Position numbers and translations under genes: made by a program. From the NCBI GenBank assembly GCA_031256755.1, contig JAIRPZ010000329.1:1-16923 (forward strand): a DNA stretch of 16,923 bases, given 5' to 3'. Below the pieces are notes generated by a model. It searched no databases and had not been told where the DNA came from. It saw only the letters and a program-made list of their open reading frames with translations. Shown here in pieces: positions 1 to 6,388 of the stretch (position 1 is the stretch's first letter; every line of letters begins with the position of its first letter). This stretch comes from Planctomycetaceae bacterium. Its GTDB lineage: Bacteria > Planctomycetota > Planctomycetia > Pirellulales > Thermoguttaceae.

Positions 1-36
1 ATCAATCTGCTCCGGCAGATCAGCCGCTGCATTCAT
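1..36 (-). CDS. Start of an unidentified gene cut by the left edge
   Basis: An ATG at 36-34 opens a frame of 12 codons to the window edge (MNAAADLPEQID). A purine-rich AGGGA lies about nine bases upstream, a plausible Shine-Dalgarno site. The gene lies 106 bases downstream of the sulfite reductase gene on the same strand, so it may be the next member of the siroheme/sulfite operon. A sulfur-assimilation enzyme would fit that position, but too few residues are visible to name it. A second ATG four bases further in (32-30) opens another frame, so the reading frame is not certain. Confidence 0.4.
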   Translation of the reverse strand, partial: MNAAADLPEQID

Positions 37-142
37 TGTTGATTTCCCTGAATAACATCCGCCGTCAAAACGGATGCCCTATTTTAATCCGAAAACCCCG
101 CTTGCGTCAACCGCACGCCCGCATGCCGCCGCGGAGCCGCCG

Positions 143-934
143 TCATTGACCGGCGGACACATTTTGCCGCTCCGCAAGATACCGCAGCAGGTTTTCCAAT
201 CCGGCTCTTTCAATAGTTGCCCCGAACCGTTCTTTCGGATTGCCGCAGGCGGAATACCAAGCAATCACGTGTCCGATGGTTTCCAAAAGTTCCTTTTTCG
301 TTTTGATCACGGCCGGCAGTTTGTCGCCCCAGCGGGGCGTTTTTCCCGCCATTCCGCCGGCAAAAAGGATGAAACAGCCGCCGCTGCCCATCACGCCGAG
401 ATCGTTTTCCTGCGGTTTGGAACAGCAATGACGGCAGCCGCCCACCGCAATCTTGAATTTGTGCGGCAGATTCCCCCGCTTGCCGAATTTTCGGAAAATC
501 ATCTGCGCTATTGCCTGCGTATCAATGCTGCCGAACCGGCACCACGTGCCGGGACATGCCGTAATGCTGCGGACGCAGGGACCGCTTAATGCCTGCTTCA
601 GCCCTGCTTCGGCGGCGGCTTTGCGGAATGCGTCCAGTTTCCCGTAGGGAACGTGCGGAATCTCAAAGCCCTGCCGCGTGGTCAGATGCACGGTGCCGTC
701 GCCGTACCGCTTGGCCAATGCGGCGGCACTGCGGAGGTCATCGGCGGAAACTTTGCCGCCGACAACAAGAAACCGCACGGAAAACTGCGCGGGCTTCCCC
801 CGCTTTTGCTTTTCCAAAAACACAGCGGATGCTTTGAGAGATGCAATCTCTTCAACGGAAAGAGGCGTTTTCATTGTTTTGAATTTCATTGTTTTTAGAG
901 ATGTTTCCGATTCGGTTATCGTTGTTTTCATCAC
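143..934 (-). CDS. Small siroheme/4Fe-4S sulfite or nitrite reductase-like protein
   Basis: This 263-residue protein matches the nitrite/sulfite reductase ferredoxin-like plus 4Fe-4S layout in its short, single-copy form. Residues about 45-110 form the substrate half, with a TTRQGFEIPHV stretch that resembles the siroheme-contacting TTRQ segment of the family. The cluster half follows, with CPGTWC and then GGCRHCCSKP, which gives the expected C-x3-C pair. Such enzymes reduce sulfite or nitrite with six electrons in the cytoplasm; which substrate applies cannot be told. There is no extra ferredoxin domain, so an external electron donor is implied. The first cysteine pair is C-x4-C where the family usually has C-x5-C. 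The start is GTG at 934, followed at once by ATG at 931; either could be used. The preceding gene stops at 938, and cobA, which makes the siroheme precursor, lies further upstream in the same operon. Confidence 0.85.
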   Translation of the reverse strand: MMKTTITESETSLKTMKFKTMKTPLSVEEIASLKASAVFLEKQKRGKPAQFSVRFLVVGGKVSADDLRSAAALAKRYGDGTVHLTTRQGFEIPHVPYGKLDAFRKAAAEAGLKQALSGPCVRSITACPGTWCRFGSIDTQAIAQMIFRKFGKRGNLPHKFKIAVGGCRHCCSKPQENDLGVMGSGGCFILFAGGMAGKTPRWGDKLPAVIKTKKELLETIGHVIAWYSACGNPKERFGATIERAGLENLLRYLAERQNVSAGQ

Positions 935-937
935 TCA

Positions 938-2257
938 TCATTTCCGCAGGAATTTCTCAACGCGGCTTTTCATTATACCGGCATTGCCGCCGGCACAGTA
1001 AAATCTTCCGGTGAATTCCGCTTGCAGAACGGTTTTCTGTTTTCTTTTTAATTTCAATTTCCGTATTTTTCTATTTGTTCGTCCGGCATCAGTGTTTTTT
1101 GCGGTTGAATGCGATTGGAGATACTCCAGCCATTTTTTCATCGTATCGTCCGCGATGGACGGCGACGGTGTTCGGGCGTATTCTTCAATGGTTTTGCCCC
1201 AATAGAAACTAATCCATCCTTGCGAGAGCGGCTTGGAACCGGCGATGAACTGATCCATTTCTTCGATGCTGCAATGCAGCGGAAACATTTCGGCAATGAC
1301 AAGGGGCTTGCCAATGGCGTAAACCTTGAGTGCCTGAAGCGTCTCGCCGATTTTTCCTCCTTTCGGGTAAAAATGGACACTCACAAAATCCAGATTTTCC
1401 GCAACGACCGGATCGTAGAACAACGGCTTGGCATCCTGCCATACTGCTGCCCAGGGAATAACGCCGACCGTGATCAAATGCCGTTTGTCCTCGCTGCGGA
1501 TCGCCGCCGTCAGACAATCGACCCATGCCTTTGCGATTTCATGGGATGTTCGTCCGTCCGGTGTCCGGGTAATTTTCTGAACATAAAACATGTCTCCGAG
1601 TCCTTCCGGCGGCAGCCAGTCGCCGGTCTGCCCGCCCGGCACAACGGGTTCGTTCATCAGATCATAACAAAACACAGCGGAACTCGGCGCACACGTTTTC
1701 GCCACATGTTTCCAAAACACCGACTGGGCAGCCCAGCGGTCTTTTTCGTTCATAGCATCATACCATGCGGGAATATTCGATTTTTTGTAGCACGCCAGCC
1801 CCGTGACATAAAGATACAATCCCCGCTCTTCCGCCGCCCGTATCAACTTGAACAACTGTTTCAGAGATTCCGCATCGGGCTGCGACGGGGATTTCATAAA
1901 CCGCCCGAACTGAAGATGAATACGGACGACATTCACACCAAGGGCTTTCATTTCGTCAAAATCTTTGGCAACCGTATCCCATTCGCTGATCCAATAGTCG
2001 TCCATCAGCCGCATTTTCGTGTCGCGGTCGTAGTTGACACCCCAGAGCAAGACGGACTCGGATGTCCCCCGTTTCACGAAATGCGTCTTATCGACACTGA
2101 CCTCCACCCAGTCCGGCTTATCTGCCGCCGGAAGGACAGAAACGAAACAACCGCACAGAAGCATCGCAGCAGTGCAGCAGCGGATCAGTTTTGTCTTTGC
2201 CGTTTGACCCGATCTGTACGGCACCGGACTGACCGGCTGCGGAAATTCAATGTGCAT
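938..2257 (-). CDS. Secreted GH5-like glycoside hydrolase (cellulase/mannanase-type)
   Basis: The 439-residue protein reads as a retaining clan GH-A enzyme, most like family GH5. A basic N-terminus and a hydrophobic stretch at about residues 27-45, ending in LPAAD, look like a signal peptide. In the catalytic barrel, DLMNEP (E203) is the expected acid/base, VSVHFYP (H295) the substrate-site histidine segment, and VIAEMF (E323) the expected nucleophile; FYWG follows at about 351. The likely role is hydrolysis of a beta-linked plant or microbial polysaccharide outside the cytoplasm; the exact sugar cannot be read. The fold should end near residue 381. The last 55 or so residues are rich in lysine and arginine and look unrelated. 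It starts 12 bases after cobA stops and ends 4 bases before the reductase start, so it lies inside a sulfite/siroheme operon. A family other than GH5 in clan GH-A is possible. Confidence 0.82.
   Translation of the reverse strand: MHIEFPQPVSPVPYRSGQTAKTKLIRCCTAAMLLCGCFVSVLPAADKPDWVEVSVDKTHFVKRGTSESVLLWGVNYDRDTKMRLMDDYWISEWDTVAKDFDEMKALGVNVVRIHLQFGRFMKSPSQPDAESLKQLFKLIRAAEERGLYLYVTGLACYKKSNIPAWYDAMNEKDRWAAQSVFWKHVAKTCAPSSAVFCYDLMNEPVVPGGQTGDWLPPEGLGDMFYVQKITRTPDGRTSHEIAKAWVDCLTAAIRSEDKRHLITVGVIPWAAVWQDAKPLFYDPVVAENLDFVSVHFYPKGGKIGETLQALKVYAIGKPLVIAEMFPLHCSIEEMDQFIAGSKPLSQGWISFYWGKTIEEYARTPSPSIADDTMKKWLEYLQSHSTAKNTDAGRTNRKIRKLKLKRKQKTVLQAEFTGRFYCAGGNAGIMKSRVEKFLRK
972..993 (-). promoter_or_regulatory. 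Possible internal promoter and inverted repeat before the sulfite reductase gene
   Basis: On the minus strand a perfect TATAAT lies at 977-972, inside the C-terminal tail of the glycosidase gene. Directly upstream is an inverted repeat, CCGGC - six bases - GCCGG (993-978). Transcription would begin near 965, giving a leader of about 30 bases before the GTG at 934. The -35 match is poor: the best is TTTACT with a 19-base spacer. It could let the reductase be expressed apart from the glycosidase, and the repeat could be an operator, but both are inferred from pattern only. Confidence 0.35.
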
Positions 2258-2269
2258 GATAATACCCGG

Positions 2270-3079
2270 TTATGATGAAACATCTTCCTGATACGGCGGT
2301 TCCTGCGCAGCATGACGGTGATGCAGGCACAACTGCCGCACATTGACGGCTTGCCCGACAATCACCGAACAGGGACTGCGCAGGTTTTCTTTTTTTACGG
2401 TTTCTTCTACGCCGGCAAGCGTTGTCTGCACCGTCCGCTGATCCGGCATGGACGCATGAAAGACAAAAAGCACCGGCGTATCCGGCGGTTTCCCCCCGGC
2501 GATTAAACCGGAACTCCAGTGAACGGCGGACGACACGCCCATATAAAACACCAGCGTTCCGGGGAACGCCGCATATTTCGTAAAATCCGGTTCCGGCAAA
2601 GACGGATGATGCGGACGGTGTCCTGATATGAACGCCGCTGCGCCGGTATCGGCGAAACGGCGGTCGGTCAGCGAAATCCCTGCGGCTTGTGCGGCGGCGC
2701 ATGCCGCCGTAATCCCCGGCACAACTTCAAATTCAACGCCGGCTGCACCGGCATCCGGCGGCGGGAGCAGGGCTTCGGTTTCCTGATTCAGACAGCCGAA
2801 AAGATGAGGATCGCCCCCTTTGAGCCGGACAACGGTTTTGCCGGACAAGGCGGCGGCGGTCATGCGGGCATTGATTTCGTTCTGCGGCATTCTGCGTCCG
2901 TCCCGATGCGTTCCCAGCGGAACGAGTTCCGCTTCCGGTTTTGCATGGAGCAGTGTGCGTTCATCGATCAGATAGTCGTAAAAGACGATATCGGCCAGCC
3001 GCAGACAGCGGACCGCTTTCAGCGTCAGCAGTTCAGGGTCGCCGGGACCTGCGCCGATGATAAAAACCTTGCCGGTCAC
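2270..3079 (-). CDS. cobA: Uroporphyrinogen-III C-methyltransferase (SUMT)
   Basis: This 269-residue protein carries the tetrapyrrole methylase signature in order: FIIGAGPGDPELLTLKA at residues 6-22, VVRLKGGDP at 83-91 and VVPGITAA at 119-126. It transfers methyl groups from S-adenosylmethionine to uroporphyrinogen III to give precorrin-2, the branch point to siroheme and cobalamin, in the cytoplasm. The length is typical of a stand-alone SUMT; there is no fused uroporphyrinogen synthase and no CysG-type dehydrogenase/chelatase part. The GTG at 3079 fits the usual family N-terminus, and the ATG at 3093 is in another frame. The siroheme-type reductase two genes downstream suggests that the precorrin-2 goes mainly to siroheme. 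A promoter-like site with a palindrome lies 40-75 bases upstream. Confidence 0.93.
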   Translation of the reverse strand: MTGKVFIIGAGPGDPELLTLKAVRCLRLADIVFYDYLIDERTLLHAKPEAELVPLGTHRDGRRMPQNEINARMTAAALSGKTVVRLKGGDPHLFGCLNQETEALLPPPDAGAAGVEFEVVPGITAACAAAQAAGISLTDRRFADTGAAAFISGHRPHHPSLPEPDFTKYAAFPGTLVFYMGVSSAVHWSSGLIAGGKPPDTPVLFVFHASMPDQRTVQTTLAGVEETVKKENLRSPCSVIVGQAVNVRQLCLHHRHAAQEPPYQEDVSS

Positions 3080-3119
3080 AAAAATCTTGCCATGTAAAAG
3101 TCAGGGAAAATCGGAAAAC

Positions 3120-3155
3120 GGTACTATTGTACCACAGGGAGACAGCAGACGGCAG
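3120..3155 (-). promoter_or_regulatory. cobA promoter with palindrome over the -10 element
   Basis: On the minus strand TACAAT (3131-3126) is a good -10, with CTGCCG (3155-3150) 18 bases upstream as a weak -35. Transcription would begin near 3119, about 40 bases before the cobA GTG. The -10 sits in the centre of a perfect inverted repeat, GGTAC-N4-GTACC (3120-3133), the placement expected of a repressor operator. The regulator is unknown; a sulfur, nitrite or redox-responsive factor would fit the operon but is inference. Confidence 0.5.
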
Positions 3156-3247
3156 ATTGCAGACGGCGGCAGAGGGGGAAGAAGACGGCAGCAAGAAAGG
3201 GGGAAAGATTGCAGGTATCTTTTTTCTGCCGTCTGCGGTAGTGAACG

Positions 3248-3283
3248 AAAAAACCGGAGGGAACGCCCCTCCGGCTCTTTTTT
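3248..3283. terminator. Bidirectional Rho-independent terminator
   Basis: A perfect 8-bp stem, CCGGAGGG (3254-3261) with CCCTCCGG (3267-3274) and a five-base loop, has six T residues at 3278-3283 on the plus strand and six A residues at 3248-3253, which give a T-run on the minus strand. It can therefore act in both directions. Its place between divergent genes implies that something is transcribed inside the intergenic region. Confidence 0.7.
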
Positions 3284-3331
3284 ACTCCTCACAAGGAGAA
3301 CATGCACCCTTTCACAGAGAAACACATTCAG
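3248..3331 (-). ncRNA. Possible small RNA ending at the terminator
   Basis: A perfect TATAAT lies on the minus strand at 3343-3338, which would start a transcript near 3331. It would run about 80 bases to the terminator stem and T-run at 3253-3248. A second small hairpin (CTCC/GGAG arms near 3287-3298) lies in the middle. No good -35 is visible and no known RNA family was recognised. It could equally be an attenuated leader upstream of cobA. Confidence 0.25.
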
Positions 3332-3372
3332 ATCGCTATTATACTACAAAAATTGTTTCCGAAAAGAGGGGC

Positions 3373-3407
3373 AGAGAGCGGCGGGAATTCACCCGCCGCT
3401 CTCTTTT
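3373..3407 (+). terminator. Strong hairpin with short T-run
   Basis: A perfect 13-bp stem, AGAGAGCGGCGGG (3373-3385) with its complement (3392-3404), encloses a six-base loop and runs into TTTT at 3404-3407. It sits about 70 bases before the promoter of the hybB-like gene and would shield that gene from transcription arriving from the left. It could also be the 3' end of a small plus-strand transcript. Confidence 0.6.
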
Positions 3408-3473
3408 GCTGCCGTCTGCCGTCTGATGCCTGCCGTCTTCTCCCCCTGCCCGTGCAGTCCGCCCGGCAAGGAC

Positions 3474-3502
3474 TTGACAGCCGGCGGGGGAGAGAGTACA
3501 AT
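3474..3502 (+). promoter_or_regulatory. Consensus sigma-70 promoter of the hybB-like gene
   Basis: TTGACA (3474-3479), a 17-base spacer and TACAAT (3497-3502) match the housekeeping consensus almost perfectly. The predicted start near 3509 leaves a leader of about 30 bases before the ATG at 3539, which supports that start over the in-frame ATG at 3302. Confidence 0.8.
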
Positions 3503-3538
3503 CCGCCCCGTTGTATTTTCTGTCCCCCTGATTTTAAG

Positions 3539-4732
3539 ATGTCCGATTCGCCGAAACCGGGTTTATTCCGCATTTCCTTTGAAAAATGCTGTGCCGTCAA
3601 ACTTTCCTTTACCGATCAGTGGTCGTTTCGTATCACGCCCGCCCGATTGCTGTTGTCAGCACTTGCCGCCGCTGCCGGTGCCGTTGTCATTTTCCGTCTT
3701 CTCTTCGGACTGGGACATGTAACGAATCTGAGCGACCAATGGCCCTGGGGGCTTTGGATCGGTTTTGATGTTCTTTGCGGTGTGGCTCTTGCCGGCGGCG
3801 GTTACGGTACCGCCCTGATCATCCATATCCTGCACAATCACCGTCTTCATGCCGTCGCCAGAGCAACGATGCTCACGTCTCTCATCGGCTATCTCCTTGT
3901 CGTTGTCGGACTGTTCATTGAAATCGGACGCTGGTGGAATTTTTGGGTGCCGGTTGTTTCGTGGGGACATGACTCCGTCCTGTTCGAGGTCTATATCTGC
4001 ATTTCGCTTTACACGATTGTTCAAACGCTGGAGATTTGCGAAATTGTCACCGAAAAAGTGATGCGGTTTCTGCACCCGTTTTTTGCGGCAGTGCTGCCGG
4101 TTTTGCTGATTATCGGCGTGATGCTGCCGACACTGCACCAATCCTCGCTCGGCGGTTTGTACCTGATGATGGACGGCAAACTGCATCCGCTCTGGTGGAG
4201 TCCGATCATTTTTGTTTTCTTTTTCCTTTCCTCGTTTTTTGTCGGACCGGCGATGATTGCTGTTGAAGGCATTGTTGCTTACTGTGCTTACGGACATCTT
4301 GCACCGGTGCCGGTTCTGAAAACACTTGCCCGCATCGGCGGCGTGTTGATGCTGATTTACCTTGCGCTGAAAATCGGCGATCTGGTTTATGCCGGAGAAT
4401 TGCCGCTGCTTGCCGAGGGGAGTTTTGAAAGTTATGCGTTCCTTGCCGAACTCGGCATCGGACTTGTGCTTCCGCTGATCATTGTTTTTTCGCCGCTGAT
4501 TAATTATCGGGGCTGGATTATTGTGTACGGTTTGCTGACCAGTTTCGGCGTGTTTTTTAACCGTTTGAATGTGGTGATTACCGGCATGATCCGCGAAACG
4601 GGCAGTATTTACTATCCGGCGGTTTCGGAAGTTCTCGTCAGTACCGGCTTGGTTTGCGCCGGTATTCTCGGCTATATGTTTATGTGCGAGAACTTCAACA
4701 TCCTCGGCGAAGAAGAAGACCATGCAAGTTGA
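3539..4732 (+). CDS. HybB/NrfD-family integral membrane subunit
   Basis: The 397-residue protein has about ten membrane segments (near 36-58, 70-99, 112-133, 145-168, 181-202, 220-250, 263-283, 299-322, 325-342 and 364-384). The segment DQWPWGLWIGFDVLCGVALA at residues 66-85 is typical of the HybB branch of the NrfD/PsrC family, and the length is close to that of E. coli HybB. Members pass electrons between the quinone pool and periplasmic iron-sulfur or catalytic subunits of hydrogenases, molybdoenzymes or alternative complex III. No such partner gene is in the window, and the next gene is flagellar, so its complex is unknown. The start at 3539 follows the strong promoter at 3474-3502. There is no clear Shine-Dalgarno site at 3539; an AAGGAG stands before the ATG at 3302, but that 79-residue extension crosses a hairpin and looks non-coding. 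Confidence 0.85.
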   Translation: MSDSPKPGLFRISFEKCCAVKLSFTDQWSFRITPARLLLSALAAAAGAVVIFRLLFGLGHVTNLSDQWPWGLWIGFDVLCGVALAGGGYGTALIIHILHNHRLHAVARATMLTSLIGYLLVVVGLFIEIGRWWNFWVPVVSWGHDSVLFEVYICISLYTIVQTLEICEIVTEKVMRFLHPFFAAVLPVLLIIGVMLPTLHQSSLGGLYLMMDGKLHPLWWSPIIFVFFFLSSFFVGPAMIAVEGIVAYCAYGHLAPVPVLKTLARIGGVLMLIYLALKIGDLVYAGELPLLAEGSFESYAFLAELGIGLVLPLIIVFSPLINYRGWIIVYGLLTSFGVFFNRLNVVITGMIRETGSIYYPAVSEVLVSTGLVCAGILGYMFMCENFNILGEEEDHAS

Positions 4733-4794
4733 GCAGCGCACGGCAGCAGCGGGGACAGAACAGCGTTTGGACTCCGTTTAACGCAAAATCACTC

Positions 4795-4823
4795 TTGCCG
4801 CCGCCGGACTTTTTTTGTAGGAT
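4795..4823 (+). promoter_or_regulatory. Putative flgD promoter
   Basis: TTGCCG (4795-4800), a 17-base spacer and TAGGAT (4818-4823) make a fair sigma-70 type promoter. The predicted start near 4830 leaves a 50-base leader rich in short GGAAC/GTTCC inverted repeats (4827-4854). No sigma-28 or sigma-54 pattern was seen, though flagellar genes often use them. Confidence 0.5.
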
Positions 4824-4879
4824 CGCGGAACATTCCGGGTTCGGTTCCCGTTCCTGACAAGTTTCCCCTCCAGACCATT

Positions 4880-5290
4880 ATGTCCAGCGTTGATTCCCTT
4901 GTGAATAATACCGCAGCCAATACATCCCTCACGGCAAACTCCGACAGGATGAATGATTTAACAATGAGCGACTTTATCAAAATGATGGTCGCCGAACTCG
5001 AAAATCAAGACCCGATGAATCCGATGAGCAATACGGAAATGTTGCAGCAAATCAGTCAAATCCGCTCCATTACTTCAAACGATAAACTGACAAACAGCAT
5101 TGAATCGCTGACGCTGGGGCAGGCATTGTCCACAGCGTCCGGGCTGATCGGGAAAACCGTCACCGGTGTCAATTCCTTAAACGAAACCGTTACCGGAACA
5201 GTCGATAAAGTTTCCATCGAAAACGGCGAAGCAAAATTGTATGTCGGTTCATCCATTATCAACGTCGGCAGCGTAACCGCTATCAGTTAA
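4880..5290 (+). CDS. flgD: Flagellar hook assembly protein FlgD, minimal form
   Basis: The 136-residue protein has the FlgD N-terminal core: DFIKMMVAELENQDPMNPMS at residues 31-50, the following NTEMLQQISQIRSI, and LIGKTV at 89-94. FlgD caps the growing hook and guides addition of hook protein outside the cell. The length covers the conserved N-terminal region and a short beta-rich stretch; the longer C-terminal fibronectin/Tudor-like part of enterobacterial FlgD (about 230 residues) is absent, as in many compact versions. No other flagellar gene lies in the window. No Shine-Dalgarno site precedes the ATG at 4880; an internal ATG at 4949 follows GACAGG but would remove part of the usual N-terminal tail. 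Its last 8 bases overlap the 3' end of the convergent gene. Confidence 0.87.
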   Translation: MSSVDSLVNNTAANTSLTANSDRMNDLTMSDFIKMMVAELENQDPMNPMSNTEMLQQISQIRSITSNDKLTNSIESLTLGQALSTASGLIGKTVTGVNSLNETVTGTVDKVSIENGEAKLYVGSSIINVGSVTAIS

Positions 5291-6311
5291 ATTCGTTCTG
5301 ATCCGGTGAACCGCCCTGTCCGCGGAGATACCTGTCCAGAAAGTCAATAATCTGTTCCGGCGGTTCGTCCAGCAAACGCTCTTTTTGACGGATCGGCATA
5401 TCCGAAAGACAAGCGGCAAGTTCGGCAAGACGTTTGATCGTGTTTTCATCATTCACAACGATTTCCGAAGAACTGCCGGTGCTGTATTGCGGCAGTTGTT
5501 TTTCCAGTTTCGCTTTAAGTGCCGCAATATCAGCAACTTTTTCGTCCATCCGTTTGGGACGGCGCAACTCGGTTCTTTCATAAGATTGCAGCGATTTCTG
5601 CCAATAATAATAATTCTGGAGCGTCAGCACCAACTCTCTTTTCCGCGGCGCATGTTCAATATCCCAATGCAGTTTCCGAATTTGCTCCTTTTTCACCCAC
5701 GTCATGTCGCGGAATTTTTGCAGATTTTTTTGATAAAGATAACGCGATTCCGTTTTACCGGACTCATTTTGAGGATCGGTCATCACTTTTGAAGACCAGA
5801 AACCGTATTGATTGGTCGGAATAAATTCACCCGGTGTGCCTGCGGATTCGCCGTCCGGCAGCGGCGGCAGGAAAACCCGCTTTTCCGCAAGTTGCCGCAG
5901 CAGTTCAATGCCGTCGTCCTGAACGGTTAAATACATATCCAGCCGTTCCACCGCCAGATTGAAAAAAGGATCGTCCGAAGCAAAACGTTCACCGAGGAAA
6001 AAAGCCCCGAAAAATACTGCTGCCCAAAGAATACTGCCGGTGAAAAAACGCCGGAGGTGACGGTTTTGCGCTGCCGGCGGGACTGCGGAAACCGAAACGG
6101 CCGCCAATTTCAGCGTTGTTTCCACATGTTCTTCGTCAGAAGGTTCCTTTTCGAGAAGGTCAAGATAATGCCATGTTTGTTCGAGCAAGGTCAGTTGCTG
6201 CCGTAATTCCGGTTCACGGGCAAGGCGTTCTTCCAGCCGGTGCCGTTCCGAAGAGGGCAATTCTCCGTCCAAATAGGCGGCTAACAGTAATTCTTCCGAA
6301 GTTGGTTCCAC
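5283..6311 (-). CDS. Anti-sigma-factor-like single-pass membrane protein
   Basis: The N-terminal 55 residues (LLAAYLDGELPSSERHRLEE onward) match the planctomycete anti-sigma N-terminal helix pattern, without a zinc-binding HxxxCxxC motif. One membrane segment lies at about residues 89-107. The remaining 235 residues, presumably outside the cytoplasm, are helical and charged with no motif recognised. By family, the cytoplasmic part would hold an ECF sigma factor until a signal releases it; no sigma factor gene is adjacent, so the partner is unknown. The GTG start at 6311 is favoured because a promoter-like TTGCCG-N17-TAGAAT ends exactly six bases before it, which would give a leaderless mRNA. 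The ATG at 6319 is out of frame. The gene converges on flgD with an 8-base overlap and is divergent from the DUF58 gene. Confidence 0.68.
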   Translation of the reverse strand: MEPTSEELLLAAYLDGELPSSERHRLEERLAREPELRQQLTLLEQTWHYLDLLEKEPSDEEHVETTLKLAAVSVSAVPPAAQNRHLRRFFTGSILWAAVFFGAFFLGERFASDDPFFNLAVERLDMYLTVQDDGIELLRQLAEKRVFLPPLPDGESAGTPGEFIPTNQYGFWSSKVMTDPQNESGKTESRYLYQKNLQKFRDMTWVKKEQIRKLHWDIEHAPRKRELVLTLQNYYYWQKSLQSYERTELRRPKRMDEKVADIAALKAKLEKQLPQYSTGSSSEIVVNDENTIKRLAELAACLSDMPIRQKERLLDEPPEQIIDFLDRYLRGQGGSPDQNEFN

Positions 6312-6317
6312 GCAGAC

Positions 6318-6346
6318 ATTCTACTCCATTGCCGGAAAACCGGCAA
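6318..6346 (-). promoter_or_regulatory. Leaderless-type promoter of the anti-sigma-like gene
   Basis: On the minus strand TTGCCG (6346-6341), a 17-base spacer and TAGAAT (6323-6318) are followed by six bases and then the GTG at 6311. The expected first transcribed base is the G of that codon, so there would be no 5' leader. Confidence 0.6.
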
Positions 6347-6388
6347 CCGGCACTGAAACACCGCAAAATGCCGGCGGGTCAAAATACG

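Larger units (their letters stand above)
3145..3437. repeat. Cluster of GCAGACGGCAG inverted repeats
   Basis: The 11-mer GCAGACGGCAG occurs at 3145-3155, and its exact reverse complement at 3226-3236 and 3409-3419. Shorter copies add to the cluster: GACGGCAG at 3184-3191, a variant at 3162-3172, and CTGCCGTC at 3416-3423 and 3430-3437. The left copies point one way and the right copies the other, bracketing the two hairpins. This resembles REP/BIME-like or small palindromic intergenic elements, but no target-site duplication or transposase is visible. Confidence 0.6.
3080..3538. other. 459-bp intergenic region between divergent cobA and hybB-like genes
   Basis: No convincing gene was found here. 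From left to right it holds the cobA promoter and palindrome, a purine-rich stretch with repeated GACGGCAG motifs, a bidirectional terminator-like hairpin, an AT-rich core with a minus-strand TATAAT, a second strong hairpin, repeated CTGCCGTC motifs in the opposite sense, and the promoter of the plus-strand gene. An open frame runs through from 3302 in phase with the downstream gene, behind an AAGGAG, but it is judged non-coding because the downstream gene has its own promoter and start and because the frame crosses a perfect hairpin. Confidence 0.7.

Noticed and set aside
30..44. Lipobox in the GH5-like protein leader (LLCGC at residues 33-37) was considered alongside edge features
   Set aside because: The -2 residue is cysteine, and a better signal peptidase I site follows at LPAAD, so a lipoprotein call is not supported. 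The coordinates given here are residue-scale; the DNA lies near 2145-2165.
1109..2275. Plus-strand 388-codon frame opposite the GH5-like gene
   Set aside because: It is antisense to a gene with clear catalytic motifs; its product has no recognisable domain and an arginine/histidine-rich composition typical of a shadow frame.
3101..3325. 74-codon minus-strand frame through the terminator region
   Set aside because: It runs through a terminator hairpin and the repeat cluster, and its proline/leucine/arginine-rich product resembles no protein family.
3140..3450. CRISPR array or insertion sequence
   Set aside because: The repeats are short, irregularly spaced and in both orientations, and there is no transposase, terminal duplication or regular spacer pattern.
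3302..3538. 79-codon upstream extension of the HybB-like frame behind an AAGGAG
   Set aside because: The stretch crosses a perfect 13-bp hairpin and low-complexity repeats, has no family similarity, and lies upstream of a near-consensus promoter that fits the ATG at 3539.
3656..4741. Minus-strand 361-codon frame opposite the HybB-like gene
   Set aside because: The product is hydrophilic, rich in asparagine, glutamine and histidine, and mirrors a membrane protein gene; no domain seen.
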